64,000 nt of DNA from Tistrella bauzanensis (GTDB lineage: Bacteria > Pseudomonadota > Alphaproteobacteria > Tistrellales > Tistrellaceae). Shown here in pieces: positions 8,216 to 18,200 of the stretch (positions within the stretch are counted from its first letter, which is position 1; each line of letters starts with the position of its first letter). The position numbers were made by a program, and so were the translations under genes. The notes beneath the pieces were generated by a model, which saw only the letters and a list, made by a program, of their open reading frames with translations, made no database searches and was not told where the DNA came from. The stretch lies in assembly GCF_014636235.1 (NCBI RefSeq), contig NZ_BMDZ01000003.1:97033-161032 (forward strand), written 5' to 3'.

Positions 8216-9562
8216 GTGAGACGATCGATACTTGCAGCGGTGCTCGCTGCCGGCACGATGCTGGCCACGCCGTTGGCTGCCATGGCGGAAACGCTTCAGG
8301 ATGCGCTGGTCGCGTCCTATGTCACCAATCCCCGGATCGATGCGGCGCGCGCCCAGTTGCGGGCGGTTGACGAGAACGTGCCCACCGCCCTGGCTGGTCG
8401 CCGGCCGCAGGCGCAGGTGCAGGGCAGCGCCGGCCGTGCCGGGACGTCGGCGGGGGACAGCAAGACTTACGGCACGGATCCCCGATCCGTCACCCTCCAG
8501 GTCACGCAGCCGGTGTGGACCGGTGGCCGGGTCGATGCTCAGCTCGGTCAGGCCGAGGCACAGGTGATGGCAACGCGGGAGCAGGTCCGCAGCATTGAGC
8601 AGGACGTGCTGCGCGAGGCGGCGACCGCCTATGGCGACGTCTATCGCGACCGGTCTGTAGTTGAGCTGAATGTCAATAACATCAAGGTTCTGGAGCGGCA
8701 ACTTCAGGCGACGCGCGATCGTTTCGAGGTGGGCGAGGTGACCCGCACCGATGTGGCGCAGGCCGAGGCGCGACTGGCGTTGGCCCAGGCCGATCTGACC
8801 CGCGCGCGCGGCGCACTGGCCAGTTCCGAGGCAACCTATATGCGGGTCGTGGGGCAGGCGCCCGAGGCGCTCGAAGTCCCGCGCGCCTTTCCCGACCTGC
8901 CGATGTCGCGTCCCGATGCCATTGCGCGGGCGCGCGATGACAATCCATCGGTGCGCTCGGCCCGCTTCACGGTCGAGGTGGCCGAGCAGCAGGTGCAGTC
9001 GGCCCAGGCGACCCGCATGCCGCAGGTCTCTCTGGTCGGCAGCCATCAGCGCGAGCGCGACAGTTCCTATGCGCTCGACCGCACCGAGGACAGCCGGGTC
9101 GTGGCCCAGCTGACCGTCCCGCTCTATCAGGGCGGCAGCGAGTTTTCCGGCATCCGTCAGGCCAAGGAGACCCGTGCCCAGCGGCGCGGCGAGTTGATGA
9201 CCGCCGAGCGCCAGGCCGTCGAGGGCGCCACCGCCGCCTGGGAGACGCTGCAATCGGCGCGGGCGTCGATCGTATCGATCGACGCCGCCGTGCGCGCGGC
9301 CGACATCGCCCTGGAAGGTGTGCGTGAAGAGGCAGCCGTCGGCGCCCGCACCACGCTGGATGTGCTGGATGCCGAACAGGAGCTGTTTCAGGCCCGGGTC
9401 AATCTGGTCGGCGCCCAGCGCGACGTGATCGTTGCCGGCTTCCAGCTGGCGGCGGCGATCGGCGCCCTTGACATCGCCGCGGTGTCGGCGACCACGCCGG
9501 TCTATGACCCGCAGGACAACTACCGCAAAGTTCGCGACGCCTGGTGGGGCACCGGCGACTGA
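8216..9562 (+). CDS. tolC: TolC family outer membrane protein
   Basis: A 448-aa outer membrane channel component for type I secretion and drug efflux. A signal peptide (MRRSILAAVLAAGTMLATPLAAMAE) ends near residue 25. The mature protein begins ETLQDALVASYVTNPRIDAARAQLRA, the classic TolC opening, and repeats the long-helix pattern (QATRDRFEVGEVTRTDVAQAEARL, then its second-half equivalent EEAAVGARTTLDVLDAEQEL). That duplication is diagnostic of TolC/OEP proteins. The GTG at 8216 is chosen because it opens a proper signal peptide and follows GAGGGA; the frame upstream has no membrane signal. It lies 103 bp after the PCMT-like gene and ends at a strong hairpin. It could serve the NHLM or other ABC exporters, but nothing here proves that. 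Confidence 0.93.
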   Translation: MRRSILAAVLAAGTMLATPLAAMAETLQDALVASYVTNPRIDAARAQLRAVDENVPTALAGRRPQAQVQGSAGRAGTSAGDSKTYGTDPRSVTLQVTQPVWTGGRVDAQLGQAEAQVMATREQVRSIEQDVLREAATAYGDVYRDRSVVELNVNNIKVLERQLQATRDRFEVGEVTRTDVAQAEARLALAQADLTRARGALASSEATYMRVVGQAPEALEVPRAFPDLPMSRPDAIARARDDNPSVRSARFTVEVAEQQVQSAQATRMPQVSLVGSHQRERDSSYALDRTEDSRVVAQLTVPLYQGGSEFSGIRQAKETRAQRRGELMTAERQAVEGATAAWETLQSARASIVSIDAAVRAADIALEGVREEAAVGARTTLDVLDAEQELFQARVNLVGAQRDVIVAGFQLAAAIGALDIAAVSATTPVYDPQDNYRKVRDAWWGTGD

Positions 9563-9592
9563 GCGGCGGCAACCACACCGGATCCAGCCAGC

Positions 9593-9623
9593 GAGCCGGC
9601 CCCGTCACAGGCGGGGCCGGCTC
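9593..9623 (+). terminator. Hairpin after tolC
   Basis: Perfect 12-bp stem GAGCCGGCCCCG / CGGGGCCGGCTC with a 7-nt loop, 30 bp after the tolC stop. There is no T-run, so it is termination-like rather than a textbook intrinsic terminator. Confidence 0.7.
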
Positions 9624-9699
9624 GTCGTCGCTGGCATTCATCCGCCGACTGCCTTAGAGTGGCGGCAACCGGACACGCGTGAGGAGCCCCAAGGGGCCG

Positions 9700-10458
9700 A
9701 TGACCGACAGGACTCAGAACCAGGAACCGTCGATGGAGGAAATTCTCGCCTCCATCCGGCGTATCATCGCCGAAGAAGACGGTGAGGAGGGTGGCGCGGC
9801 GGCACAAGCCGCACCGGCGGCCGCACCCGCACGCCGGGATGACCGTGAGGATGTGCTCGACCTGATCGATGTGGTCGAGCCCGATCCCTTCGATGATCCG
9901 GCGCCTGAGCCGGAACCGGACCCGGGCGATGACATGGCCGCGGATGACGACTTCGACGACGACTTCGCGCGCGGTCCCAGCTTCGCTGCCAGTGCGGATG
10001 ACGACATGTTCGATGACGAGCCCAAGCCCAAGCCCAAGCCTGCGTCCGCCAAGCCGGCGGCGGCACCTGCGGCCGAGGATCCATGGGATATGCTGAATGA
10101 CGCCGATGACGAGGCGGCATTCGACGATCCGGAGCCCGAACCACAGCCCGTCCCTGAACCCCGGCCCGCACCCCGGCCGCAGCCGGCGGCAGCCCCGTCG
10201 GGCGAGGGCCTGATGTCGCAGGCGGCAAGTGCCGCGACGGTCGCGGCCTTCGCCAGCCTGGGGCAGGCTCTGGTGGGCGGCGGCGGCGATCAGCGCCGGC
10301 CTGAAGCGGCCTTCGGCGGCCGCACGCTTGAGGATCTGGTGGCCGATATCCTGCGGCCGCTGCTGAAGGACTGGCTGGACCACAACCTGCCGCCGATGGT
10401 CGAACAACTGGTCCGCGAGGAAATCCAGCGGCTGGTAGAACGCTCGCTGCGCCCGTGA
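9700..10458 (+). CDS. popZ: PopZ-type polar organizing protein (DUF2497)
   Basis: 252 aa. The N-terminal helix EPSMEEILASIRRIIAEED is the PopZ/DUF2497 signature that binds client proteins. The middle (about 30-170) is very acidic and proline-rich (DPFDDPAPEPEPDPGDD and similar), like the disordered linker of PopZ. The C-terminus RTLEDLVADILRPLLKDWLD...MVEQLVREEIQRLVERSL forms the oligomerisation helices. In Caulobacter PopZ builds a polar matrix that anchors ParB/parS and organises cell-cycle proteins. Location directly upstream of valS is the usual alphaproteobacterial arrangement. The ATG at 9700 is preferred over a GTG at 9679 because it starts shortly before the conserved helix and follows AAGGGG. 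Confidence 0.92.
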   Translation: MTDRTQNQEPSMEEILASIRRIIAEEDGEEGGAAAQAAPAAAPARRDDREDVLDLIDVVEPDPFDDPAPEPEPDPGDDMAADDDFDDDFARGPSFAASADDDMFDDEPKPKPKPASAKPAAAPAAEDPWDMLNDADDEAAFDDPEPEPQPVPEPRPAPRPQPAAAPSGEGLMSQAASAATVAAFASLGQALVGGGGDQRRPEAAFGGRTLEDLVADILRPLLKDWLDHNLPPMVEQLVREEIQRLVERSLRP

Positions 10459-10659
10459 GCGCGGCACCGGTGTCTGGCGGGCGCGGTTCCGCCGCCACCT
10501 CTCTGATATTCCGCCGGGCCTGATGGCCTGCCACCGGCCCGGATCATGGCCTGTGGCAGGCCGGGTCCGGCCCCGCATCGACTGCGGATGCATCGATCGG
10601 CGGATGGGCCGCGTCATCGCTCTGGCCTGCCGCCCCAGAAGACAGCGGAACGGAACGGT

Positions 10660-13329
10660 ATGCTGGACAAGACCTTCCGGCCTCAGGACACCGAGGCCGA
10701 GATCTATGAGGGCTGGCGCCGGAGCGGCGCCTTCCAGGCGGACACGCAGGCCGATGGCGCCCCCTTTACGATCATGATGCCGCCGCCGAATGTGACCGGC
10801 AGCCTTCATATCGGCCATGCGCTGACCATGACCATTCAGGATGCGCTGACCCGCTATCGGCGGATGACCGGCCGCGATGCGCTGTGGCAGCCGGGCACCG
10901 ACCATGCCGGCATCGCCACTCAGATGGTCGTGGAGCGTCAACTGGCCGAGCAGGGGATCACCCGCAACGACGTCGGCCGCGACGGGCTGATCGAGCGGAT
11001 CTGGGCCTGGAAGGAACAGTCCGGCGGCCGCATCCTGGATCAGTTGACCCGGCTCGGGGCCTCGGCCGACTGGCCGCGCGAGCGTTTCACCATGGACCCG
11101 GCCTTCTCGGATGCGGTGCGCAAGGTGTTCGTCACCCTGCACAAGCAGGGGCTGATCTATCGCGACAAGCGGCTGGTCAACTGGGATCCCAAGCTCAAGA
11201 CCGCGATTTCCGACCTTGAGGTCGAGCCGCGTGAGGTGAAGGGCCATTACTGGCACCTGCGCTATCCACTGGCCGACGGGTCCGGCCGTCATATCGTGGT
11301 CGCGACCACCCGGCCCGAAACCATGCTGGGCGACACGGCGGTTGCGGTGCACCCCACCGACGAGCGCTATACCGACCTGATCGGCTGCGAGGTGCTGCTG
11401 CCGCTGACCGGCCGGCGGATTCCGATCGTCGCCGACGAATATTCCGACCCCGAGAAGGGATCGGGCGCGGTCAAGATCACGCCTGCCCATGACTTCAACG
11501 ATTTCGAGGTCGGCAGGCGCCATGATCTGGCGATGATCAACGTGCTCGACGCCGACGGCCGGATCGTGACCGATGCGGTGATCCCCGCCGCCTATCGCGG
11601 GCTCGACCGCTTCCAGGCGCGCGAGCGGATCGCAGCCGACATGGAGGCCGCCGGTCTGCTTGAGGCGATCGAGCCGGTCACCCATACGGTGCCTTACGGC
11701 GACCGGTCGGGCGTGGTGATCGAGCCGTGGCTGACCGATCAGTGGTATGTCGATGCGCCGAAGCTGGCGGGTCCGGCGATCGAGGCGGTCGAAAGCGGCA
11801 AAACCGTCTTCGTGCCCCGGCAGTGGGAGAACACCTATTACGACTGGATGCGCAACATCCAGCCGTGGTGCGTGTCGCGCCAGATCTGGTGGGGACATCG
11901 GGTGCCGGCCTGGTACGGCCCGGACGGTGCGGTGTTCGTCGAGGAAACCGAGGCCGAAGCCCGTGCCGCGGCGCTGGCCCATTATGGCGAGGCGGTAACG
12001 CTCAGCCAGGATACCGACGTGCTCGATACCTGGTTCAGCTCGGCGCTCTGGCCGTTCGGCACGCTGGGCTGGCCCGAACAGACGCCTGAGCTTGCCCGTT
12101 ATTATCCGGGTGACGTGCTGGTCACCGGCTTTGACATCATCTTCTTCTGGGTCGCCCGGATGATGATGATGGGTCTGCACTTCATGGGCGACGTGCCGTT
12201 CCGCACCGTCTATATCCATGCCCTGGTCCGTGACGAGAAGGGCCAGAAGATGTCGAAGTCGAAGGGGAACGTCATCGACCCCATCGATCTGATCGACAAA
12301 TACGGCGCCGATGCGGTGCGTTTCACCCTGTTGGCCCTGGCGGCTCAGGGCCGTGACGTCAAGCTGGCCGAGGCCCGGGTCGCCGGCTATCGCAATTTCT
12401 CGACCAAGCTGTGGAATGCCGCCCGTTTCGCCGAAATGAACGGCGCCGAGAGCATTGAGGGGTTCGATCCCTCGGCCGTGACCCATGTGCTGAACCGCTG
12501 GATCGTGGGCGAGACCGCGCGCGCGGTTGCCGCGGTCACCGAGGGGTTGGAGGCGTTCCGCTTCAACGAGGCGGCGCAGGCCGCCTATCGCTTCACCTGG
12601 GATATCGTCTGCGACTGGTATGTGGAACTGGCGAAGCCGGTTCTGCAGGGCGGCGACAGTGGTGCCGTGCAGGCCGAAACCCGCGCGACGCTGGCCTGGG
12701 TGCTGGACCAGATCCTGTTGCTGCTGCACCCGATGATGCCGTTCATGACCGAGCAGCTGTGGGCGACGCGGCCCGGCAGCCGTGTTGGCACCGCGATCAA
12801 CGGCCAATGGCCCGCGCTCGATCCGAAGACGCTGTCCGATCCGGCCGCCGATGCCGAAATCGGTTGGCTGATCGAGGTGGTGTCGGCCGTCCGCAGCGTG
12901 CGCTCGGAACTGAATGTGCCGCCTGCCGCCCGCGTGCCGGTGCTATTCCGGGCCGCATCGGACGTCACCCGCGCCCGTGCCGCCACCCATGGTGACGCCA
13001 TCGGCCGGCTGGCCCGTGCCGAGGCGGTCGATTTCGTCGAGGGCGAGGTCGCCGGCACCGTCGAGACGCTGGTCAGCGGCGAGGTCGTGCTGCTGCCGAT
13101 CGCATCGGTGATCGACGTCGCGGTCGAGGCCAAACGGCTGGACGGCGAAATCGCCAGGCTGGATCGCGATATCACCGGCATCGACAAGCGGCTGGACAAT
13201 CCGGCCTTCGTCGCCAAGGCGCCGGCCGAGGTGGTGGAGGAGAATCGCGAGCGCCGGGAGCAGGCCGTGGCCGATCGTGCGGCTCTGGTTGCGGCGCTGG
13301 CACGGGTTCAGGCCATGCGCCAGGCGTGA
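10660..13329 (+). CDS. valS: Valyl-tRNA synthetase
   Basis: 889-aa class I synthetase charging tRNA-Val. The HIGH motif is seen in [15 protein letters not shown] (residues 50-53), followed by [16 protein letters not shown]. The editing (CP1) domain has [19 protein letters not shown]. The KMSKS motif lies in [14 protein letters not shown] near 530. The C-terminal ~70 residues form the valine-specific coiled coil ([22 protein letters not shown]...). It is full length. The ATG at 10660 begins just before the conserved N-terminus ([10 protein letters not shown]). It is separated from popZ by about 200 bp and ends at a strong hairpin. Confidence 0.98.
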   Translation: MLDKTFRPQDTEAEIYEGWRRSGAFQADTQADGAPFTIMMPPPNVTGSLHIGHALTMTIQDALTRYRRMTGRDALWQPGTDHAGIATQMVVERQLAEQGITRNDVGRDGLIERIWAWKEQSGGRILDQLTRLGASADWPRERFTMDPAFSDAVRKVFVTLHKQGLIYRDKRLVNWDPKLKTAISDLEVEPREVKGHYWHLRYPLADGSGRHIVVATTRPETMLGDTAVAVHPTDERYTDLIGCEVLLPLTGRRIPIVADEYSDPEKGSGAVKITPAHDFNDFEVGRRHDLAMINVLDADGRIVTDAVIPAAYRGLDRFQARERIAADMEAAGLLEAIEPVTHTVPYGDRSGVVIEPWLTDQWYVDAPKLAGPAIEAVESGKTVFVPRQWENTYYDWMRNIQPWCVSRQIWWGHRVPAWYGPDGAVFVEETEAEARAAALAHYGEAVTLSQDTDVLDTWFSSALWPFGTLGWPEQTPELARYYPGDVLVTGFDIIFFWVARMMMMGLHFMGDVPFRTVYIHALVRDEKGQKMSKSKGNVIDPIDLIDKYGADAVRFTLLALAAQGRDVKLAEARVAGYRNFSTKLWNAARFAEMNGAESIEGFDPSAVTHVLNRWIVGETARAVAAVTEGLEAFRFNEAAQAAYRFTWDIVCDWYVELAKPVLQGGDSGAVQAETRATLAWVLDQILLLLHPMMPFMTEQLWATRPGSRVGTAINGQWPALDPKTLSDPAADAEIGWLIEVVSAVRSVRSELNVPPAARVPVLFRAASDVTRARAATHGDAIGRLARAEAVDFVEGEVAGTVETLVSGEVVLLPIASVIDVAVEAKRLDGEIARLDRDITGIDKRLDNPAFVAKAPAEVVEENRERREQAVADRAALVAALARVQAMRQA

Positions 13330-13356
13330 TCATCCGTCAGATCTGAATGCGGTCAC

Positions 13357-13390
13357 GAACGGCCGCCGCCCACAAGGGTGGCGGCCGTTC
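13357..13390 (+). terminator. valS terminator hairpin
   Basis: GAACGGCCGCCGCC / GGTGGCGGCCGTTC, a 14-bp stem with one G-T pair and a 6-nt loop, 27 bp after valS. It lies between convergent genes and can serve both strands. Confidence 0.8.
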
Positions 13391-13397
13391 GCATGTC

Positions 13398-14444
13398 TCA
13401 GCGCGCGTCGTGCCAATGGACCATGGGCAGACCCGCCACAGGCGCGCGAAAGAACGGGATCGTGGTGCCTCTCAGGCTGCCCAGATACACTGTCCGCAGA
13501 TCCGGACCGCCGAAGGTGACGCTGGCCATCCACGGCGCCAGGGTGCCCTGCGCCATCATCATGTCGTCGACCGTGGCGGTCCCCTGGTCGATCTTTGCCA
13601 TATAGGTGCGCGATATGTCGGGATCGCCGTCATCCAGCAGGATGCGCAGATCGCCCTCGGGCGTGATGGCGACCAGACGGTCGACCATGATCAACGTGCA
13701 CCACAGATTGCCATAGGCGTCGAAGGCGATGCCGTCGGGCGGTCCGCCGAGATGGCCGGGGCCGAAGATCTCGCGGTCGGTGAGCGTCACCCCTTGCGGG
13801 GTTTCCACCACCCGCATCTGGCTGATATGCGGCCCGGTCGTTTCCACGACATACAGCCAGCTCTCTGTGGCATCGAACCGGATCTCGTTGGTAAAGGCGA
13901 AGCCATCGGCCACGACCCGCAGACCGTGTTCGTCCATCACCGCGATATAGCCGTCGCTGACACGGCTCAATGCTGCCGTGGTCCATGGATTGACCCGGGT
14001 CGAGACCGTCAGCCAGACGCGGTCCTTCGTGTCGCGCAGAACGAAATTCACCTTGCCGATCGGCTGGCCGTCGATCTGGTCATGGAGCGTGCGCACCATG
14101 CCGTCGCGGGACATCACTTCCAGCAGATCGGTGCCGAAATTGGCGATCAGGATGTCGCCATTGCGGGCGAAGGCGAGGCCATTGGGCAGGGTGCCCTGGG
14201 TGAACTTGGCCTCCAGTGCCGCTGTCGACGTCTGATCGGCCGTGGCGAAGCGAGCATCGGCACGCTGGCTGATGAAGTGCTGGCTGCCATCGGCGGCGAT
14301 GCGCGTCACACCGCCGCGGGCATCCGCCGCCCACAGCGTGCCGTCGGGTTCGGCCAGAATGCATTCGGGGCGCTGCAGATCGTGGCCGATCGTGTCGATC
14401 AGGGTACGATCGACCGTGAAGTCGTCGAGGGGATTGCGGGGCAT
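13398..14444 (-). CDS. SMP-30/gluconolactonase/LRE family protein
   Basis: 348-aa six-bladed beta-propeller of the SMP-30 family (calcium-dependent lactonases). Visible signatures are the metal-ligand Glu in LQRPECILAEPDGTLWAAD near the N-terminus, LPNGLAFARNGDILIANFG, FTNEIRFDATESWLYVVET and the final-blade GGPPDGIAFDAYGNLWCTL with the conserved Asp. No signal peptide, so cytoplasmic. ATG 14444 is supported by GGAGGAC just upstream; a start at 14471 would add nine residues. It follows the HD-GYP gene by 69 bp on the same strand. The lactone substrate is not predictable. Confidence 0.88.
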   Translation of the reverse strand: MPRNPLDDFTVDRTLIDTIGHDLQRPECILAEPDGTLWAADARGGVTRIAADGSQHFISQRADARFATADQTSTAALEAKFTQGTLPNGLAFARNGDILIANFGTDLLEVMSRDGMVRTLHDQIDGQPIGKVNFVLRDTKDRVWLTVSTRVNPWTTAALSRVSDGYIAVMDEHGLRVVADGFAFTNEIRFDATESWLYVVETTGPHISQMRVVETPQGVTLTDREIFGPGHLGGPPDGIAFDAYGNLWCTLIMVDRLVAITPEGDLRILLDDGDPDISRTYMAKIDQGTATVDDMMMAQGTLAPWMASVTFGGPDLRTVYLGSLRGTTIPFFRAPVAGLPMVHWHDAR

Positions 14445-14513
14445 CGGGTCGTCCTCCCGGGCGTGGTGCATCGGCGGCCGGCGCCAGGGCCGATGCGCTT
14501 TTCTGGACGACCA

Positions 14514-15623
14514 TCATGCCATCGCGCGGGGGATGCGCTGCAACATCCAACTGTCGGGCAGGGTGAAACCCGGCATGTCGCCACGCACGACCGCCAGTGC
14601 CACGGCCGCGATGTCCTGGTCATAGCAGCGCCCGTCATTGCGCGCCAGTTCAGCTTCCACCGCCGACAGGGTCAGATGCCGGCGATAGGGCCGGTCGGTC
14701 AGCATGGCGTCGACGACATCGGCGACCATCACGATCCTGACCGGCAGCGGGATGTCGCAGCCGGCAAGGCCGCACGGATAGCCACTGCCGTCCAGCCGTT
14801 CGTGATGGCTTGAGATGATCAGACGGACCGTCTGCGGCAGGTCCAGATTGCCGGTCATGTCGGCACCGATACGGGCATGGGCGCGGATCAGGGCCAGTTC
14901 CTCGTCGATCAGCCGGCCGGGTTTCACCAGCAGGCTGGTCGGGATGCCCAGCTTGCCGACATCGTGCAGCAGCGCGCCCAGCCTGATCATCTCGCGGGTT
15001 TCCTGGTCGATCCCCAGTGCCACCGCAATGGCGACCGACAGTTCCGACACCTGATGCTGGTGACCGGCGGTATAGGGGTCGCGGGTCTCCACGGCGGTTG
15101 CCAGGGCATCGACGGCGGTGCGCAGGGTTCGGGTCAGGCGTGCCTGAAGGGCATCCTGATCGGCCGAGAGCCGGCGCGCCCGCTCTTCCAGGTCATGCAG
15201 GGGCGTGATGTCCAGCGCCGAGCCGAAGATGCGCCTGATCGAACCGTCCGGTGACGGCACCGGAATCAGGGTGGTGCGCCACCAGCGCACGCCGTTCGGC
15301 ATCGTCAGGCACTCGTCATAGGTCTGGATCTGCCGGGAGGTCATGCAGATCCGGTAATTCGGCACGACCTGTGCCGAGATATCGGCCATCAGCGGCATGT
15401 CCATGCGCCGGCCCATCATCGTCGCGCGGTCCATGCCGGTCGCCTGCTCGTGCAGGCTGTTGCTGGCCCGGAACACGAAGCCATCGGCCACGGCATCGAT
15501 CACGAAAGCCGGTGTCGCCACCAGTTCGACGAAGTCGACCAGATCCTGATCCGACGCGTCGAGCAGCAGTCTCGCGACCGTGCTGGACCGCCTTTCCTCA
15601 TCAATGCCGCCCTGGCCTGCCAC
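14514..15623 (-). CDS. PAS domain HD-GYP protein (putative c-di-GMP phosphodiesterase)
   Basis: 369 aa. A PAS sensor domain occupies about 25-140 (VATPAFVIDAVADGFVFRASN ... IFGSALDITPLHDLEER). A short coiled linker follows, then an HD-GYP domain: RDPYTAGHQHQVSELS with the first metal His, LLHDVGKLGIP as the HD motif, HHERLDGSGYP as the GYP motif, and DVVDAMLTDRPYR. The residues for cyclic-di-GMP hydrolysis are present. No membrane segments, so it senses a cytoplasmic cue. The GTG at 15623 is the best available start; the ribosome binding site is weak. It lies 92 bp downstream of nadC and ahead of the SMP-30 gene; a functional link to either is not evident. Confidence 0.92.
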   Translation of the reverse strand: MAGQGGIDEERRSSTVARLLLDASDQDLVDFVELVATPAFVIDAVADGFVFRASNSLHEQATGMDRATMMGRRMDMPLMADISAQVVPNYRICMTSRQIQTYDECLTMPNGVRWWRTTLIPVPSPDGSIRRIFGSALDITPLHDLEERARRLSADQDALQARLTRTLRTAVDALATAVETRDPYTAGHQHQVSELSVAIAVALGIDQETREMIRLGALLHDVGKLGIPTSLLVKPGRLIDEELALIRAHARIGADMTGNLDLPQTVRLIISSHHERLDGSGYPCGLAGCDIPLPVRIVMVADVVDAMLTDRPYRRHLTLSAVEAELARNDGRCYDQDIAAVALAVVRGDMPGFTLPDSWMLQRIPRAMA

Positions 15624-15715
15624 GATGGGTTGTGTCCGCCGCTGTGATACTCAATGGGGCATGCATAGCGGAACATCATTGAGAAATCGTTTACAGTGCG
15701 GGTGTCTGCGGTCGA

Positions 15716-16591
15716 TCAGCCGACATCGAGACCAAGGTCGAGGATCGGCGCGCTGTGGGTCAGCCAGCCCGCCGAGATCAGATCCACCCCGCTTGCGGCG
15801 ACAGCGGCGACGGTGTCTCGGCTGATCCGGCCCGATGCCTCGGTCATCGCCCGGCCGGCGGTGATCGCCACGGCGTCCGCCAGCATGCCAGGGGTCATGT
15901 TGTCGAGCAGCACGGCGTCCACGCCGGCCTCCAGCGCCAGCATCAACTGGTCCAGCCGGTCCACCTCCACCTCGATCTTCACCAGATGGCCGATGCTGCG
16001 GCGGGCGCGGGTGATTGCCTGTGTCACGCCGCCGGCGACCGCGATGTGGTTGTCCTTGATCAATACGGCGTCATCCAGGCCGAAGCGGTGATTGGCGCCG
16101 CCGCCCGCCCGCACGGCATATTTCTCCAGCGCCCGCAGGCCCGGCGTGGTCTTGCGGGTGCAGGTGATGCGCGCCTTGTGGGGCCGTGCGGCATCGACCA
16201 GCCCGGCGGTGGCCGTGGCGATGCCCGACAGCCGCGATGACAGGTTCAGCGCCACCCGTTCCGCCCCCAGCACCGACCGGGCGGGACCGTCGATGGTCAG
16301 CACGACATCGCCGGCCGCGACCCGCGTGCCGTCGGGCCGTTGGATGTCGACGCGGATGGCCGGATCGAGCAGACGGAAGGCCAGCGCCGCGATGCCGGCC
16401 CCCGCGATCACGCCCGGCTGGCGGGTGGCGATGGTGCCGCGCAGGCGGGCATCGGCCGGTATCACCGCCATGCTGGTGATGTCGCCGGCCCGGCCCAGAT
16501 CCTCGATCAGCGCTGCCCGCACCACCGGTTCGGTCAGGATGTCGGGCAATGGCGGCAGGTCGATTTCGGTGGCGATGCTGGTCTGGTTCAT
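15716..16591 (-). CDS. nadC: Nicotinate-nucleotide pyrophosphorylase (carboxylating)
   Basis: 291-aa quinolinate phosphoribosyltransferase: quinolinate plus PRPP gives nicotinate mononucleotide and CO2. Family signatures are ALIEDLGRAGDITSMAVIP, LNLSSRLSGIATATAG, ITCTRKTTPGLRALEKYAV, GGGANHRFGLDDAVLIKDNH and the C-terminal VDAVLLDNM. The active-site Arg/Lys/His set is intact. The start at 16591 gives a normal-length protein. It is the last gene of the nadA-nadB-nadC operon, 19 bp after nadB. Confidence 0.97.
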   Translation of the reverse strand: MNQTSIATEIDLPPLPDILTEPVVRAALIEDLGRAGDITSMAVIPADARLRGTIATRQPGVIAGAGIAALAFRLLDPAIRVDIQRPDGTRVAAGDVVLTIDGPARSVLGAERVALNLSSRLSGIATATAGLVDAARPHKARITCTRKTTPGLRALEKYAVRAGGGANHRFGLDDAVLIKDNHIAVAGGVTQAITRARRSIGHLVKIEVEVDRLDQLMLALEAGVDAVLLDNMTPGMLADAVAITAGRAMTEASGRISRDTVAAVAASGVDLISAGWLTHSAPILDLGLDVG

Positions 16592-16610
16592 GGGGCTCGC
16601 TTCCCGCGGC

Positions 16611-18200
16611 TTATGGATGGGCATGCTGACTGATGATGGCGGAACGCTTAAGGGGCGGCTGCCATGCGGGGGCACTGTCATCGCCGGCACCGCTATCGCG
16701 GCGATAATGGGCACCGATGCTGATTGGCCGGTTGCGGGCCGCCTCGGCGATCAGCCGGCAGACCAGCGCACGGTCGTGCAATGTGCCGGGCAGGGTCGGA
16801 TCATCGATCACCGCATCCGCCTGGGCGATCATGCGGTCGAGACCGTCCCGGTCGCGGATCGTGCCGGTGGTGGCGGTCATCATCCGGCGCAGTGTTCGGG
16901 CGATCATCCGACTCCGGCTGGTCGGGGCGGCCATCGACGCACTGGCGGATACCTCCATGGCGCCGGATGGCTGATCTGCGGGCAGCCGTCCCGCAATGTC
17001 CTCGGCTGCCCAGCCCCCGCAGACCAGGGCTTCGAGCAGCGAGTTCGACGCCAGGCGATTGGCGCCGTGCAGCCCGGTGGCCGCCACTTCACCCACCGCC
17101 CACAATCCATCGATCGAGGTCCGGCCGCGACCATCCACGGCGATGCCGCCCATATGGTAATGGGCAGCGGCAGCAACCGGGATCGCCTGCCGCACCGGGT
17201 CCAGCCCCACGGCCACGCATGCGGCATGGGCATTGGGGAAGCGTCGGGCGAAATCGCGCCCGATGGCCTTGGTGCCGTCCAGGAACACCCGCCGGCCCTG
17301 GGCGGTCGCGGCGGCGACCGCACGTGCCACCACGTCGCGCGGCGCCAGATCGCCGCCATCGACCCCGGCCATCAGACGGTGGCCCCGGTCGTCGATCAGC
17401 ACCGCGCCGGCCCCGCGCAGGGCTTCCGAGGCCAATGGCATCGGGTCGCGGCCAATATCGATCGCGGTCGGGTGCATCTGCACGAATTCCAGGTCACGCA
17501 GCCGGGCACCCAGACCTGCGGCCAGGGCGAGCCCGCTGCCCGTGGCACCGGGTGGATTGGTGGTCGCGGCATAAAGACCGCCGATGCCGCCGGTGGCGAG
17601 CACCACGGCCGGTGCGGCGATGGTGGCCGGACGGTCGGCGATGGTGACACCCAGCCCGGCGATACCGCCCGCGGCATCGCGGTACAGGGCCGTGGCCCTT
17701 GCGTGTTCGATGATCTGGATCGAGGGTGTGGCGCGGGCGCGGACGAGCAGGGCGGCCAGGATCGCGTGTCCGGTGGCATCGCCGCCGGCATGCAGGATGC
17801 GGGGCCGGCTGTGGGCCGCTTCCAGGCCGGGGGTCGGGCGTCCGGATGCATCGCTGTCGAAACGGGTGCCGATCGCCATCAGCCAGTCGATACAGGCAGG
17901 TGCTGCGGCGGTGATCCGCGCCGCCATCGCCGGATCGACCAGTCCGGCGCCGGCGGCGATGGTGTCGGCGGCATGCAGGCCCGGATGGTCGTCCGCGTCG
18001 ATCGCGGCGGCGATCCCGCCCTGTGCCCAGCCGGTGGCGGCACTGCCTGCCCCCGGCTGGTCTGCCAGGATCGGGCCCGCCGACAGCACCAGAACCGGCA
18101 GCGGCGCCAGTTTCAGCGCCGTGGCGAGCCCGGCGGCACCGGCCCCGACGACGACCACGGCCTGTGGCGTCGATGATCCGCGAAGGGATGGGCCGGTCAT
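16611..18200 (-). CDS. nadB: L-aspartate oxidase
   Basis: 529-aa FAD enzyme oxidising L-aspartate to iminoaspartate, first step of de novo NAD synthesis. The FAD-binding Rossmann motif is AVVVVGAGAAGLATALKL at the N-terminus. Catalytic-region motifs are DLEFVQMHPTAIDI, PRDVVARAV, HYHMGGIAVD and TGLHGANRLASNSLLEALV, so the conserved His and Arg residues are present. The ATG at 18200 overlaps the nadA stop in TGATG, which argues for translational coupling. The C-terminal helical domain is present but Ala/Ser-rich around 410-440. Confidence 0.97.
   Translation of the reverse strand: MTGPSLRGSSTPQAVVVVGAGAAGLATALKLAPLPVLVLSAGPILADQPGAGSAATGWAQGGIAAAIDADDHPGLHAADTIAAGAGLVDPAMAARITAAAPACIDWLMAIGTRFDSDASGRPTPGLEAAHSRPRILHAGGDATGHAILAALLVRARATPSIQIIEHARATALYRDAAGGIAGLGVTIADRPATIAAPAVVLATGGIGGLYAATTNPPGATGSGLALAAGLGARLRDLEFVQMHPTAIDIGRDPMPLASEALRGAGAVLIDDRGHRLMAGVDGGDLAPRDVVARAVAAATAQGRRVFLDGTKAIGRDFARRFPNAHAACVAVGLDPVRQAIPVAAAAHYHMGGIAVDGRGRTSIDGLWAVGEVAATGLHGANRLASNSLLEALVCGGWAAEDIAGRLPADQPSGAMEVSASASMAAPTSRSRMIARTLRRMMTATTGTIRDRDGLDRMIAQADAVIDDPTLPGTLHDRALVCRLIAEAARNRPISIGAHYRRDSGAGDDSAPAWQPPLKRSAIISQHAHP

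Noticed and set aside
9520-12807. 1095-codon open frame antisense to popZ and valS
   Set aside because: It is caused by the high GC content; popZ and valS on the plus strand have all family motifs.
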